Source: Bradyrhizobium campsiandrae (GTDB lineage Bacteria; Pseudomonadota; Alphaproteobacteria; Rhizobiales; Xanthobacteraceae). Taken from it: 64,000 bases of DNA. The notes under the pieces were generated by a model, which saw only the letters and a program-made list of their open reading frames with translations, was not told where the DNA came from and made no database searches. Below, piece after piece: positions 26,179 to 34,966 of this stretch; position 1 is the stretch's first letter, and each line of letters starts with the position of its first letter. A program made the translations under genes and the position numbers. The stretch lies in the NCBI RefSeq assembly GCF_014529705.1, contig NZ_JAANIH010000004.1, positions 1 to 64,000 of the forward strand, read 5' to 3'.

Positions 26179-26946
26179 TCAGTCCAGCGGCGGTCCGAGA
26201 TCGTCGTCGGCCTTCTTCTTTTTCTTCTTCTCGGTCTTGGCCTGGGCATAGGCGCCGGCATTCTTCAACAGGATCGGCTGCTGTCCTTCGACATATTGCG
26301 AGATCCAGAACAGAGTGCGCTCCAGCGCCTTCTCCGCTGCCTCCGGGCGGAAATTGCCGCGCTCGTTGCAGCCGAACCCCTGGGCGGCGTCTGGATAGGT
26401 GAAGGCGCTGACGTCGGGACGCCAGGCGCGGAATTGCGTGATGGCTTCGAGCGGCAGCTCCGGATCGCTCTCACCGAAATGCAGCAGCGTCGGGACCTTC
26501 CGCTTCTCGCGATAGTCCGCAACGGTCCCGCTGCCGTCATAGCCGATCACGCAGGCAATGCCGTTGACCTTGTTGGCAGCGGTGTAGGCGAGGTCACCAC
26601 CCCAACAATAGCCGACGACCGCGACCTTGCCGGCGTCCTTCACGGCGTCGACGGCCGTCTGAATGTCCGAGATCGCCTGATCGTTGCCGATCTGCACGCT
26701 GATGGCCGCGCCCTCGGCCTTGCCGCCCTCATCGTGATCGAGACTGACGCCGGGCTGGACTCGGTCGAACAGGGATGGCGCGATCGCGACGTAGCCCTTG
26801 GCGGCGAAGGCATCGGCGACCTTGCGAATCTCCGGCGTGACGCCGAAGACGTCCTGGAGGACCACGACGGCGCCCTTGGGTGTATCCGCAGGCTCGGCAC
26901 GATAGGCGGAGAAACTGGCTCCGTCGCTGGCGGTCAGTTCGATCAT
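26179..26946 (-). CDS. Dienelactone hydrolase family protein, catalytic His replaced
   Basis: The 255-residue alpha/beta hydrolase keeps the family nucleophile C114 (GYCWGG) and D161 (GESDPELP). The third residue, normally His in a YPxAxHGF block, is Gln here (YPDAAQGF, Q189). It also carries a Lys-rich C-terminal tail (EKKKKKKADDD). Hydrolysis by the standard Cys-Asp-His triad is therefore doubtful. It lies in a reverse operon with a sigma54 candidate, so any role is probably nif-linked. Confidence 0.85.
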   Translation of the reverse strand: MIELTASDGASFSAYRAEPADTPKGAVVVLQDVFGVTPEIRKVADAFAAKGYVAIAPSLFDRVQPGVSLDHDEGGKAEGAAISVQIGNDQAISDIQTAVDAVKDAGKVAVVGYCWGGDLAYTAANKVNGIACVIGYDGSGTVADYREKRKVPTLLHFGESDPELPLEAITQFRAWRPDVSAFTYPDAAQGFGCNERGNFRPEAAEKALERTLFWISQYVEGQQPILLKNAGAYAQAKTEKKKKKKADDDLGPPLD

Positions 26947-26979
26947 TGCGTCTTCTCCTCTCCGATGGTCTCGTTGTTA

Positions 26980-27309
26980 TTAGAGCAGGCCGAGTTCGAG
27001 CTTGACGTCGTCGGTCATCCGCGATGAGTCCCAGGGCGGATCGAACACCAGCCGTACCTCAACGCTATCGACGCCGCCGACGTCGCTCACTGCCTTTTCA
27101 ACCCAGGACAGCATCTCGCCAGCGACCGGGCAGCCCGGTGCGGTCAGCGTCATGTCGATCTCGACCAGGCCGCGATCCTTCGGCTCGATCCGGTAGATCA
27201 GGCCGAGGTCGTAGATGTTCACCGGGATTTCGGGATCGTGAACGGTCCGCAACGCGGCGACGATGCCGGCGATCAGCGTCTCGTTGTCGGCAAGCGCCGT
27301 CGTCATCAT
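26980..27309 (-). CDS. SufT/MIP18-family Fe-S assembly factor
   Basis: The 109-residue protein belongs to the DUF59/MIP18 family: VHDPEIPVNIYDLGLIYRIE and the TAPGCPVAGEML motif with its conserved Cys. SufT-type proteins help mature Fe-S enzymes under high demand. Here it is separated from the suf operon and placed in a reverse nif operon. Two adjacent ATGs can serve as start. Confidence 0.92.
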   Translation of the reverse strand: MMTTALADNETLIAGIVAALRTVHDPEIPVNIYDLGLIYRIEPKDRGLVEIDMTLTAPGCPVAGEMLSWVEKAVSDVGGVDSVEVRLVFDPPWDSSRMTDDVKLELGLL

Positions 27310-27316
27310 CGCTCCC

Positions 27317-27796
27317 TCACTGCAGTCCCTCGGCGAGCGCTGCGACGACCGGCCAGCCGACCGCGCCGGTGGGATCGAGCCGGCGTAGCGCAGCGAGCAG
27401 TTCTCGGGCCTGCTTCTGTTCGTCCTTGCGCAGATGGATGAAGGCGAGGGCCTTCAACGTGTAAAGCGCGAAGCGACCTGCGCCGTCAGGCAGCTCGGCC
27501 TGCGGTGGCCAGCTTCGCCAATCCGGGCTCCAGCCGGCCTGATGGGCGGCTTCGCGCAAGCCGCGCTCGGCGATGTCCTGTGCTTCGTCGAGGCGGCCGC
27601 GATAGGTGTGGGTCTTGTAGAGGCAGAAATAGACCGCAAGCTCCGTCGGCGCCGCGTCCAGGGCCTGACGGAAGATGCGATCTGCTTCAAGCGGATTGCG
27701 GCGATAGCTGACTACGCCCTGCTGTAGCAGCGAGTCGAGTTCCGGCGCCAGCTCGCCGAAATTGATGCCATCGGAATCGACGAGGACGGCCGTCAT
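27317..27796 (-). CDS. TPR-like protein, nif-associated (copy 2)
   Basis: The 159-residue helical protein starts MTAVLVDSDGINFGELAPEL, with TPR-like repeats (AVYFCLYKTHTYRGRLDEAQ; ALYTLKALAFIHLRKDEQKQ). It is paralogous to the protein at 20513. A longer in-frame extension to 28000 is Arg-rich and covers the promoter region, so it was rejected. First gene of the reverse operon ending at 25919. Confidence 0.83.
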   Translation of the reverse strand: MTAVLVDSDGINFGELAPELDSLLQQGVVSYRRNPLEADRIFRQALDAAPTELAVYFCLYKTHTYRGRLDEAQDIAERGLREAAHQAGWSPDWRSWPPQAELPDGAGRFALYTLKALAFIHLRKDEQKQARELLAALRRLDPTGAVGWPVVAALAEGLQ

Positions 27797-27909
27797 GCGG
27801 CGCTCGCCGTCGCTGAGATGCGGCGTCGAACGTCGGGGCCGCTGCAATCTGTGTGGGACATCTGAATTCCTCGTCTTGCGTATCGGAATACGGGCGTAGC
27901 CCCTACGAA

Positions 27910-27924
27910 GCAAAAGCCGGGCCG
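27910..27924 (-). promoter_or_regulatory. sigma54 candidate for the reverse TPR-SufT operon
   Basis: The reverse strand reads CGGCCCGGCTTTTGC followed by T, with GG-N10-GC spacing and a perfect -12. The NifA-type site at 28041 lies about 117 bases upstream. Confidence 0.6.
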
Positions 27925-28040
27925 GATGTGAATCGCGGCGAAAGTGCTTCGATTCGGGAGGTACCGCGAGGCATCGTCGTTGCGTTCGGGGCAAGGCCAT
28001 TCGCCTTCGTCACGTCATCGACATGGACACGTGCGGACGT

Positions 28041-28056
28041 TGTCGGAAGTCGGACA
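28041..28056. promoter_or_regulatory. NifA-type activator site, shared
   Basis: TGTCGGAAGTCGGACA fits TGT-N10-ACA. It lies between the reverse promoter at 27910 and the forward one at 28109. The 358-base gap 27797-28154 holds this divergent control region and no gene. Confidence 0.72.
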
Positions 28057-28108
28057 TGGCGCCGGATCTCGGGTGCGCAAATCCCTCGGAACACACGCGT
28101 TCCGAAAC

Positions 28109-28123
28109 TGGTTTGTCGCTTGC
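28109..28123 (+). promoter_or_regulatory. sigma54 promoter for the bolA-grx-ferredoxin operon
   Basis: TGGTTTGTCGCTTGC followed by A keeps GG-N10-GC and a perfect -12. It lies 32 bases before the bolA-like ATG and 53 bases after the activator site. Confidence 0.72.
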
Positions 28124-28154
28124 ATGGCGCCGTCCCAGAGCAGGAGTGTGCGAC

Positions 28155-28388
28155 ATGGCGATGGCGGGACCGGACATCGAAAAATTGATCAGGGAAGCGT
28201 TTCCGGACGCCCATGTGATCGTGACGGACCTTGCGGGCGACGGCGATCATTACGGCGCACGCGTGGTCTCGCAGGCCTTTGCCGGCAAAAGCCGCATCCA
28301 GCAGCACCAAATGGTCTACGCCGCTCTGAAGGGGCAAATGGGTGCGGCGCTGCATGCGCTCGCGCTCGAAACAGGGGTGCCGAAATGA
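28155..28388 (+). CDS. BolA-family protein
   Basis: The 77-residue product MAMAGPDIEKLIREAFPDAH has the BolA fold: GDGDHYGARVVSQAF and the RIQQHQMVYAALKG helix. BolA proteins pair with CGFS glutaredoxins to form 2Fe-2S heterodimers for cluster trafficking. The next gene is exactly such a glutaredoxin. A longer upstream frame (to 28023) runs through the promoter and was rejected. Confidence 0.92.
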   Translation: MAMAGPDIEKLIREAFPDAHVIVTDLAGDGDHYGARVVSQAFAGKSRIQQHQMVYAALKGQMGAALHALALETGVPK

Positions 28389-28406
28389 ATATGGAAGGAT
28401 GTAATC

Positions 28407-28742
28407 ATGAGTGAACCGACCGAGCAACGCATCAAGGACATCATCGCGGGCAGCGACGTCGGGCTGTTCATGAAGGGCGTTCCGACCGCGCCGCAATGCG
28501 GCTTCTCCGGAACTGTCGTGCAGATATTGAACGGCCTCGGCGTGCCCTTCACCGGCATCAACGTGCTCGCCGACCCTGACGTCCGCGAGGGCATCAAATC
28601 GTTCTCGAACTGGCCGACCATTCCGCAGCTCTACGTCAAGGGAGAGTTTGTCGGTGGCTGCGACATCGTGCGCGAGATGTTCAAGCTTGGCGAGCTGGCG
28701 GCGGTGCTGAATGACAAGGGCGTTGCGGTGGCGGCGTTATGA
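28407..28742 (+). CDS. Monothiol CGFS glutaredoxin (Grx4/GrxD type)
   Basis: The 111-residue protein has the CGFS active site (C31) in [11 protein letters not shown] and the [19 protein letters not shown] glutathione-binding region. Monothiol glutaredoxins carry 2Fe-2S clusters with glutathione and a BolA partner. In this operon it is probably a nif-dedicated copy, since a housekeeping grxD is expected elsewhere in such genomes. Confidence 0.94.
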   Translation: MSEPTEQRIKDIIAGSDVGLFMKGVPTAPQCGFSGTVVQILNGLGVPFTGINVLADPDVREGIKSFSNWPTIPQLYVKGEFVGGCDIVREMFKLGELAAVLNDKGVAVAAL

Positions 28743-29092
28743 GCGACGGAATGAACGAGGAGTTCGAGCTGCCGCAGCTCTACCGCCATCACGTCTTCGC
28801 CTGCCACACGCAGCGGCCGCCCGGCCATCCGCGCGGAAGCTGCGGCGCGTCCGGCGGCGGGCCGCTGTGGGAACGGCTCGGCAAGGCGATCGAGACGAAG
28901 GGCCTCACCGACGTCGGCTTCACTGCGGCCGGCTGCCTCGGCTTTTGCGGCGCCGGTCCGCTGATGGTCGTCTATCCCGACGGTGTATGGTACCGGCCGA
29001 CGACCCCGGAGGACATCGACGAGATCGTTGACGAGCACCTGAAACAAGGCCGGCGCGTCGATCGCCTGGTGATGGTGCTGGCGCGGAGCTGA
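28739..29092 (+). CDS. Thioredoxin-like 2Fe-2S ferredoxin
   Basis: The 117-residue protein has the thioredoxin-fold 2Fe-2S ferredoxin pattern: [29 protein letters not shown] and the [10 protein letters not shown] strand. Related Shethna-type proteins are linked to nif genes. Its start overlaps the glutaredoxin stop. It converges on nifO with a three-base gap. Confidence 0.9.
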   Translation: MSDGMNEEFELPQLYRHHVFACHTQRPPGHPRGSCGASGGGPLWERLGKAIETKGLTDVGFTAAGCLGFCGAGPLMVVYPDGVWYRPTTPEDIDEIVDEHLKQGRRVDRLVMVLARS

Positions 29093-29095
29093 GTT

Positions 29096-29506
29096 TTATG
29101 GCTCCGCGCAAGGCGGCATCGCCTCCGGTCGCGTGCAGCCCTGAAGATCGCTGCCCTCACCGCCGAGCAAGGATGGCACCGGCTCGCGGTCGAAGCCGGC
29201 GCATCTTGCGCCATCAACGTCGATCAGCGGGCGCCGGATCAGCAGGGCATCGTCGAGCATCAACGCGATCGCGTTCGCCGCGTCGATCTCCGCCGGCTTG
29301 ACTTCGCCGGCTTTGATTCGCGGCGAGGCCGGGTTGAACCAGGACACGGTGGGTGTCGCACCGAAGAAGGCGAGCAGACGCTCCGCGGTCCAGGGCTCGG
29401 CCAGCAGGCTCTTCGCGATCACCTGATGGCCGGCCGTCTCCAGCGCGCGGATCTGCCGGGCGTTGGTTCCGCAGCCCGGCTTCTGGTAGAACAACACGGT
29501 CGCCAC
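29096..29506 (-). CDS. NifO-like ArsC/Spx-family protein
   Basis: The 136-residue protein starts MATVLFYQKPGCGTNARQIR, the ArsC/Spx thioredoxin-like fold with a single N-terminal Cys (C12) in place of CxxC. The LIRRPLIDVDG segment is typical. This matches the nitrogenase-associated NifO group, reported to influence nitrogenase versus nitrate assimilation. It lies downstream of the degenerate receiver gene. Confidence 0.87.
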   Translation of the reverse strand: MATVLFYQKPGCGTNARQIRALETAGHQVIAKSLLAEPWTAERLLAFFGATPTVSWFNPASPRIKAGEVKPAEIDAANAIALMLDDALLIRRPLIDVDGARCAGFDREPVPSLLGGEGSDLQGCTRPEAMPPCAEP

Positions 29507-29516
29507 GCAAGTGCTC

Positions 29517-29951
29517 CTATTTCATCAGGCTGAGCTGGACCAGCGGCGCGGCGCCGCCGCGGCCGAGGATCGTGTCGACTTTCTTGCGCACACCCTCCAG
29601 CGTCAGCGGTTTCACCACTGCGCCGGCGGCGCCCGCCTTCATGGCCTCGACAGCGGTGGTCTCGTCGGACTTGTCGGTAACGACGAGAACGCGCACGCCT
29701 GGAAATCTCGCGCAGAGCTCGCCAATCAGGGCCACGCCGTGCGCCTTTACCAAGGAGACGCCGAGCAGCACCACGTCGGGCTTCAGCCAGTCAACGCCCT
29801 TGGCATAGGCCTCTTCCGGCGTTGCAAGCTCGTGCGTCTCGATCTCGTCATGCAGCATGAACTGGAGCGCTGCGCGGGTGATCTCGTCCTCGTCGATCAC
29901 GAATACGCGCCGCTGGTCGACGGCCTTGGCTGTCTCGACACCGATCTGCAT
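29517..29951 (-). CDS. Stand-alone receiver domain without phosphoacceptor Asp
   Basis: The 144-residue protein is a CheY-like receiver with no output domain. The acidic pocket (VIDEDE, D20-D22), a Thr/Ser region (LVVTDKSDE) and the Lys in VVKPLT are present, but the strand that carries the phosphorylated Asp reads DVVLLGVSL: position 64 is Gly. It therefore cannot be phosphorylated in the usual way. It is divergent from nifH, with a sigma54 candidate at 29989-30003 that would share the nifH activator sites. Confidence 0.88.
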   Translation of the reverse strand: MQIGVETAKAVDQRRVFVIDEDEITRAALQFMLHDEIETHELATPEEAYAKGVDWLKPDVVLLGVSLVKAHGVALIGELCARFPGVRVLVVTDKSDETTAVEAMKAGAAGAVVKPLTLEGVRKKVDTILGRGGAAPLVQLSLMK

Positions 29952-29988
29952 CTGTCGCTCTCCTCACATCGCTTCGAAATGGGAGTTA

Positions 29989-30003
29989 GCAATTTCCGTT
30001 CCG
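29989..30003 (-). promoter_or_regulatory. sigma54 candidate for the receiver-nifO operon
   Basis: The reverse strand reads CGGAACGGAAATTGC followed by T, with GG-N10-GC spacing and a perfect -12. The nifH activator sites at 30056 and 30085 lie 53-97 bases upstream on this strand. Confidence 0.65.
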
Positions 30004-30020
30004 CATCCGCGCAGCTGATA

Positions 30021-30042
30021 TGGCGGTGCCTTTGCACCGCCA
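30021..30042. other. Stem-loop between divergent nif promoters
   Basis: TGGCGGTGC and GCACCGCCA pair perfectly around CTTT; the flanking CGCAGC/GCTGCG can extend the stem imperfectly. It sits between the reverse sigma54 candidate and the first nifH activator site. Confidence 0.5.
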
Positions 30043-30055
30043 TCGCTGCGGTTCT

Positions 30056-30100
30056 TGTCCGGTTTCTGACAGAAGCCGTACCTCTGTAGGGTTCGACACA
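30056..30100. promoter_or_regulatory. Two NifA activator sites upstream of nifH
   Basis: TGT-N10-ACA occurs at 30056-30071 (TGTCCGGTTTCTGACA) and 30085-30100 (TGTAGGGTTCGACACA). They lie 70-115 bases before the nifH sigma54 promoter. The 392-base gap 29952-30343 holds these elements, two promoters and a stem-loop. Confidence 0.82.
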
Positions 30101-30169
30101 GCTTCTGTCTTCCGCGCGCGTTGAAATATTTCGCGAGCGTGATCAGCGCCTTAGAGCGCGCGCGGCGAA

Positions 30170-30184
30170 TGGCACGCCAGTTGC
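30170..30184 (+). promoter_or_regulatory. sigma54 promoter for nifH
   Basis: TGGCACGCCAGTTGC followed by T matches the consensus exactly. The leader to the nifH ATG would be about 150 bases. Confidence 0.93.
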
Positions 30185-30217
30185 TATTTGGGTGGGGCAA
30201 CAACGAGTGAGGGCTGA

Positions 30218-31228
<1,011 letters not shown>

Positions 31229-31237
31229 GCATCCTAC

Positions 31238-31275
31238 CGGCCTCTCCGCGTTGGGGAGGCCGCCCCTTTTGGGCG
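31238..31275 (+). terminator. Hairpins after nifH
   Basis: CGGCCTCTCC pairs with GGGGAGGCCG across a short loop and is followed by CCCCTTTT. A second small hairpin, CGCCC-CTTTT-GGGCG, overlaps the end. This resembles a partial terminator that would limit read-through from nifH into nifQ and stabilise nifH mRNA. Confidence 0.62.
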
Positions 31276-31304
31276 ACCCTGCGGCATAACCGGCGGAGCC
31301 TTCC

Positions 31305-32021
31305 GTGATCGTGACGCAAGCGAGGACGATCGAAGCGACAGCGCATCCACTGGCGGGCTCGAACGCCTGCAGGCCGCACGCAGGAATAGCATTCTACCGT
31401 CTTCTGACCGGTCGAGATCCGGCGGAAGCCGATATCCGCGACGACGCTGATTTCGACCGTCATGTGCTGGCCTCGATTCTGGCCGCTGCAGTGATGGACG
31501 GCGGTCCGATCGCCGAGCGCGCCGGTCTTTCGGAGCAGGCGTTCAACGACCTGATCGCTGGCCATTTCCCAGCGGCCATGGTCCGCGCGTTCGTCTGGAC
31601 GCCCAAACCCGCCTCCGAAGTCGACGACGAGACGACGATGGTGCGCGATCTCCTGCTCACGCAGCGTTCAACCGATGGCGATGTCGGCCGCTGGCTCGCA
31701 GCGATGGTGGCGCGGCGCGCCATGGAACCGAACCATCTCTGGGAAGATCTCGGATTGCGCGAGCGGGCGGAACTGTCGCGCCTGTTGATGCGTCATTTTG
31801 CGCCGCTGGCAAGCCGTAACACGAAGAACATGCGCTGGAAGCGCTTCTTCTACCGCATGCTCTGCGAGGACGACGGCTTCGTCATGTGTACGACGCCCGT
31901 CTGCACCCAATGCAACGATTTCGAGCTCTGCTTCGGCGAGGAGAGCGGCGAAAGCCGCATGGCCGAGCGCCGGCGGGAATTTTTGCGCGGCAGCGGCCAT
32001 CATGTTGACGGCGTGAGGTGA
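31305..32021 (+). CDS. nifQ: NifQ, molybdenum donor for FeMo-co
   Basis: NifQ is an Fe-S protein that delivers Mo-Fe-S units to the NifEN scaffold. The 238-residue product ends with the family signature C-x4-C-x2-C-x5-C at C195, C200, C203 and C209 (MCTTPVCTQCNDFELC). It starts with GTG 31305. It shares the NifH strand with a 76-base gap containing hairpins, and overlaps the region of the irr-like start. Confidence 0.93.
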   Translation: MIVTQARTIEATAHPLAGSNACRPHAGIAFYRLLTGRDPAEADIRDDADFDRHVLASILAAAVMDGGPIAERAGLSEQAFNDLIAGHFPAAMVRAFVWTPKPASEVDDETTMVRDLLLTQRSTDGDVGRWLAAMVARRAMEPNHLWEDLGLRERAELSRLLMRHFAPLASRNTKNMRWKRFFYRMLCEDDGFVMCTTPVCTQCNDFELCFGEESGESRMAERRREFLRGSGHHVDGVR

Positions 32022-32023
32022 TC

Positions 32024-32509
32024 ATGGACGCGTATCCGGACATGTCCGTCATCGATGTGCCGGACGGGGAGCCGTCAGCTCAGCGCGGATTCTGTCACGG
32101 CGAAAGCTCCGCGTTCCGCCGGTTGCGAGATGCCGGCCTGCGGCCCACGCGCCAGCGTGTGCTGCTGGCGGAACTGCTGTTTGGCCAGGAGCATCGTCAC
32201 GTCACCGCGGAGACGCTCTTTGCCGAGTCTGTCGAGGCCAACGTCCAGCTCTCCTTGGCAACCGTCTACAACACGCTCAACCAGTTTACCCAGGCCGGAC
32301 TGTTGCGCCGCATCGGCCCGGATGGCTCGCGCTCATTCTTCGACACCAATACGACGGTGCATCCGCATTTCTACCTTCACGGCGAGGATAGGCTGATCGA
32401 CGTCCCCGAGACGCTTGTCCTCGAGCAGATGCCCGAGCCCTTGCCGGGTCATGAGATCTCACGGCTCGACATCATCATCCATATCCGTCGCAAGTCTGCG
32501 GACATCTGA
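32024..32509 (+). CDS. Irr-like Fur-family regulator
   Basis: The 161-residue protein belongs to the Fur superfamily and most resembles rhizobial Irr (AGLRPTRQRVLLAELLFG; VSLATVYNTLNQF-like LSLATVYNTLNQFTQAGLLR). The N-terminal heme regulatory GCPWH-type motif of Bradyrhizobium Irr is not present; an FCHGESS segment lies there instead. The His-rich HPHFYLHGE region could bind metal or heme. GAGGTGATC places the start at ATG 32024. Encoded after nifQ, it may link iron status to nif expression. Confidence 0.88.
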   Translation: MDAYPDMSVIDVPDGEPSAQRGFCHGESSAFRRLRDAGLRPTRQRVLLAELLFGQEHRHVTAETLFAESVEANVQLSLATVYNTLNQFTQAGLLRRIGPDGSRSFFDTNTTVHPHFYLHGEDRLIDVPETLVLEQMPEPLPGHEISRLDIIIHIRRKSADI

Positions 32510-32528
32510 CACGTCGCCTGTCCGACGC

Positions 32529-32544
32529 TGTCGCATTTGCGACA
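32529..32544. promoter_or_regulatory. NifA-type activator site for nifV
   Basis: TGTCGCATTTGCGACA is a perfectly palindromic TGT-N10-ACA site, 58 bases before the nifV sigma54 promoter. Confidence 0.82.
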
Positions 32545-32601
32545 AAGTGGGGCGCGTCGATAACTCTATTGATTTCAAGTGCTTACTGGCCGACCCGACG
32601 A

Positions 32602-32616
32602 TGGCACGAGGGTTGC
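32602..32616 (+). promoter_or_regulatory. sigma54 promoter for nifV-cysE-nifW
   Basis: TGGCACGAGGGTTGC followed by T matches the consensus exactly. It also decides the nifV start: the predicted +1 near 32628 leaves almost no leader for the ATG at 32633. Confidence 0.93.
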
Positions 32617-32653
32617 TGAACTCCTGATCGGAATGAATGATGGGAGTGCGCGG

Positions 32654-33835
32654 ATGGTGTTTTCCGACCCGACGAAGCGACTGGACGGTGGTCAGCCTCG
32701 ACACGTCGTCCTGAACGACACCACGCTGCGTGATGGCGAGCAGGCACCAGGCGTCGCCTTCACCACCGCGGAGAAAGTCTCGATCGCGCGCGCACTGGCC
32801 TCGGCCGGCGTCACGGAGATCGAAGCCGGCACGCCTGCGATGGGCCACGACGAGGTGAGCGCGATCCGCGCCATCGTCGAAGCCGGGCTGCCGGCGACCG
32901 CAATCGGCTGGTGCCGGATGCGGACATTGGATGTCGACGCGGCCATCGAGGCTGGCGTCTCCATGGTGAATGTGTCGATCCCAACCTCCGACGTGCAGAT
33001 CGCCGCCAAGCTCGACGGTGGCCGGCCGGCGGCGCTGGAGCAGGTGAGGCGGGTGGTCGGCTATGCCCGCGACAAGGGCCTCGACGTTGCGGTCGGCGCC
33101 GAGGATTCTTCGCGCGCCGATGTCGACTTCCTGGCCGAGCTGATCGCAACCGCAAAGGCCGCAGGCGCGCGACGCTTCCGCATCGCCGACACCTTGAGCG
33201 TGCTTGACCCCGACGCCGCCTTCGCATTGCTGGCGGCAGTTCGCGCCACCACGGATCTGGAGCTCGAGTTCCACGGCCACGACGATCTTGGCCTTGCGAC
33301 CGCCAATACGCTGGCCGCGATCAAGGCGGGCGCCACGCATGCATCCGTTACCGTGATCGGTCTCGGCGAGCGAGCGGGCAATGCTCCGCTGGAAGAGGTC
33401 GCGGTCGCGCTCAAACAACTCTATGGCTGCGATACCGGCGTGGTGCTGTCCGAACTGGAGAAGGTAGCTTCCGTAGTTGCTGCTGCGGCAGCGCGCGCCA
33501 TCCCGCTCAACAAGGCGATTGTGGGCGAACATGTCTTCACCCACGAGTCCGGCATTCACGTCGACGGCCTGTTGAAGGATCAGCGCACCTATCAGGCGCT
33601 GGATCCGCGCCTGCTCGGCCGCTCCAATCGCATCGTGATCGGAAAGCATTCTGGCCTTGCGGCGATCACCGCGCTGCTCGCCGAGCTGCAGCTCTCCGTC
33701 AATGCGGAAGAAGCAAAGACCGTGCTCGCCCGCGTTCGCCAGCATGCCGTGGCGCACAAGGGCGCCGTTGGCCGGGAGACCGTGACGGCGATCTGGCGCG
33801 AGGTGCGCGAGCGCTCTCTTCTCAATTGCGCGTGA
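32654..33835 (+). CDS. nifV: NifV, homocitrate synthase
   Basis: NifV condenses acetyl-CoA and 2-oxoglutarate to homocitrate, the organic ligand of FeMo-co. The 393-residue DRE-TIM metallolyase has [17 protein letters not shown] near the N-terminus and the [16 protein letters not shown] and [13 protein letters not shown] metal-site segments. ATG 32654 is preferred over 32633: GGGAG lies before it and the sigma54 promoter ends too close to the earlier ATG. Nodule rhizobia often lack nifV, so its presence supports free-living fixation. Confidence 0.94.
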   Translation: MVFSDPTKRLDGGQPRHVVLNDTTLRDGEQAPGVAFTTAEKVSIARALASAGVTEIEAGTPAMGHDEVSAIRAIVEAGLPATAIGWCRMRTLDVDAAIEAGVSMVNVSIPTSDVQIAAKLDGGRPAALEQVRRVVGYARDKGLDVAVGAEDSSRADVDFLAELIATAKAAGARRFRIADTLSVLDPDAAFALLAAVRATTDLELEFHGHDDLGLATANTLAAIKAGATHASVTVIGLGERAGNAPLEEVAVALKQLYGCDTGVVLSELEKVASVVAAAAARAIPLNKAIVGEHVFTHESGIHVDGLLKDQRTYQALDPRLLGRSNRIVIGKHSGLAAITALLAELQLSVNAEEAKTVLARVRQHAVAHKGAVGRETVTAIWREVRERSLLNCA

Positions 33836-33842
33836 GGGTATC

Positions 33843-34634
33843 ATGGCCTGTGTCGTCGACATTCCGCTCGTTGAACCATCACCTCCCGGACCGGTACAGC
33901 CGTCCGTGCTGAAGTTGATCCGAGAGGACATCGGCTGCGTGCGCCAGCGCGATCCGGCCGCGCGCAGCCACCTCGAGACGATCCTGACCTATCCGGGCAT
34001 CCATGCCGTGATCTGGTACCGGATCGCGAACCGGCTGTGGACCGGCGGCTGGCGTTTTCCGGCGCGGCTGTTGTCCTGGTTCGGCCGCTTCGCGAGCAAT
34101 GTCGACATCCACCCTGGCGCGCGTATCGGCCGGCGCTTCTTCATCGACCACGGCGCCTGCGTCGTCATCGGCGAGACCGCCGAGATCGGCGACGACGTCA
34201 CGCTCTATCACGGCGTCACGCTCGGCGGCACCTCGTGGTTTCCAGGCAAGCGCCACCCGACGCTGGAAGATCGGGTCGTGGTCGGAGCCGGCGCAAAGAT
34301 CCTCGGGCCGATCACGGTCGGCGCCGGTTCGCGCGTCGGCGCCAATTCGGTCGTGATCGACAGCACCCCACCCGACGTCACCGTTGTCGGCATTCCGGCC
34401 CGCGTCGTGCGACCGCAGCTCAGTCATCGCCGCGTGGTTGGCCGGATCGATCTCGACCATCATCTGATGCCCGACCCCGTCGGCGATGCCATTGCCGTGC
34501 TGCTCGACCGCGTCGAGTTTCTGGAGGCGCGGCTCACCCACATGCAGAGGCGCGCCAGGGATGCCGGCACGCCCACGACGCAACGCCCAAACGGCACGAT
34601 GCCGCAGAGCCCGATGGAGAGCGACAATGGCTGA
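33843..34634 (+). CDS. cysE: CysE, serine O-acetyltransferase, nif-linked
   Basis: CysE makes O-acetylserine, the precursor of cysteine; a nif copy raises cysteine supply for Fe-S synthesis. The 263-residue product has the hexapeptide left-handed beta-helix ([40 protein letters not shown]). The C-terminal ~60 residues are longer than in typical short CysE proteins and rather charged. It lies between nifV and nifW, whose start overlaps its stop. Confidence 0.93.
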   Translation: MACVVDIPLVEPSPPGPVQPSVLKLIREDIGCVRQRDPAARSHLETILTYPGIHAVIWYRIANRLWTGGWRFPARLLSWFGRFASNVDIHPGARIGRRFFIDHGACVVIGETAEIGDDVTLYHGVTLGGTSWFPGKRHPTLEDRVVVGAGAKILGPITVGAGSRVGANSVVIDSTPPDVTVVGIPARVVRPQLSHRRVVGRIDLDHHLMPDPVGDAIAVLLDRVEFLEARLTHMQRRARDAGTPTTQRPNGTMPQSPMESDNG

Positions 34635-34956
34635 TGGAATTCTGGTGCAGCTCAACAGGGCATCGGCGGCCGAAGAATTCTTCGCCCTGCTCGGGGTCGA
34701 TTACGATCCGAAGGTCGTCAACGTGGCGCGGCTGCATATCCTGCGGCGCATGGGCCAGTATCTTGCCGGAGAGGACTTTTCCGGCGCGACCGACGAAACC
34801 GTGGCAGTACGGTGCAAGACCGTGCTCGAGCGTGCCTATGCGGACTTCGTCGCCTCGACGCCGATCGACCAGCGCGTCTTCAAAGTTCTGAAGGACGCCG
34901 TCGCGCCACAGCCGAAGCAGACGCCGACATTGGTGCAGATCGGCACGCTGAAGTGA
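34627..34956 (+). CDS. nifW: NifW, nitrogenase-protecting protein
   Basis: NifW stabilises or protects the MoFe protein, and is linked to tolerance of O2. The 109-residue product [20 protein letters not shown] has the family core [20 protein letters not shown]. It overlaps the end of cysE by eight bases. The 195-base gap that follows holds the fixA control region. Confidence 0.93.
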   Translation: MADGILVQLNRASAAEEFFALLGVDYDPKVVNVARLHILRRMGQYLAGEDFSGATDETVAVRCKTVLERAYADFVASTPIDQRVFKVLKDAVAPQPKQTPTLVQIGTLK

Positions 34957-34966
34957 ATCCGTGTTC

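Noticed and set aside
27797..28000. N-terminal extension of the TPR gene (copy 2)
   Set aside because: The extension is Arg/His-rich and would cross the sigma54 candidate; the downstream ATG starts the conserved part.
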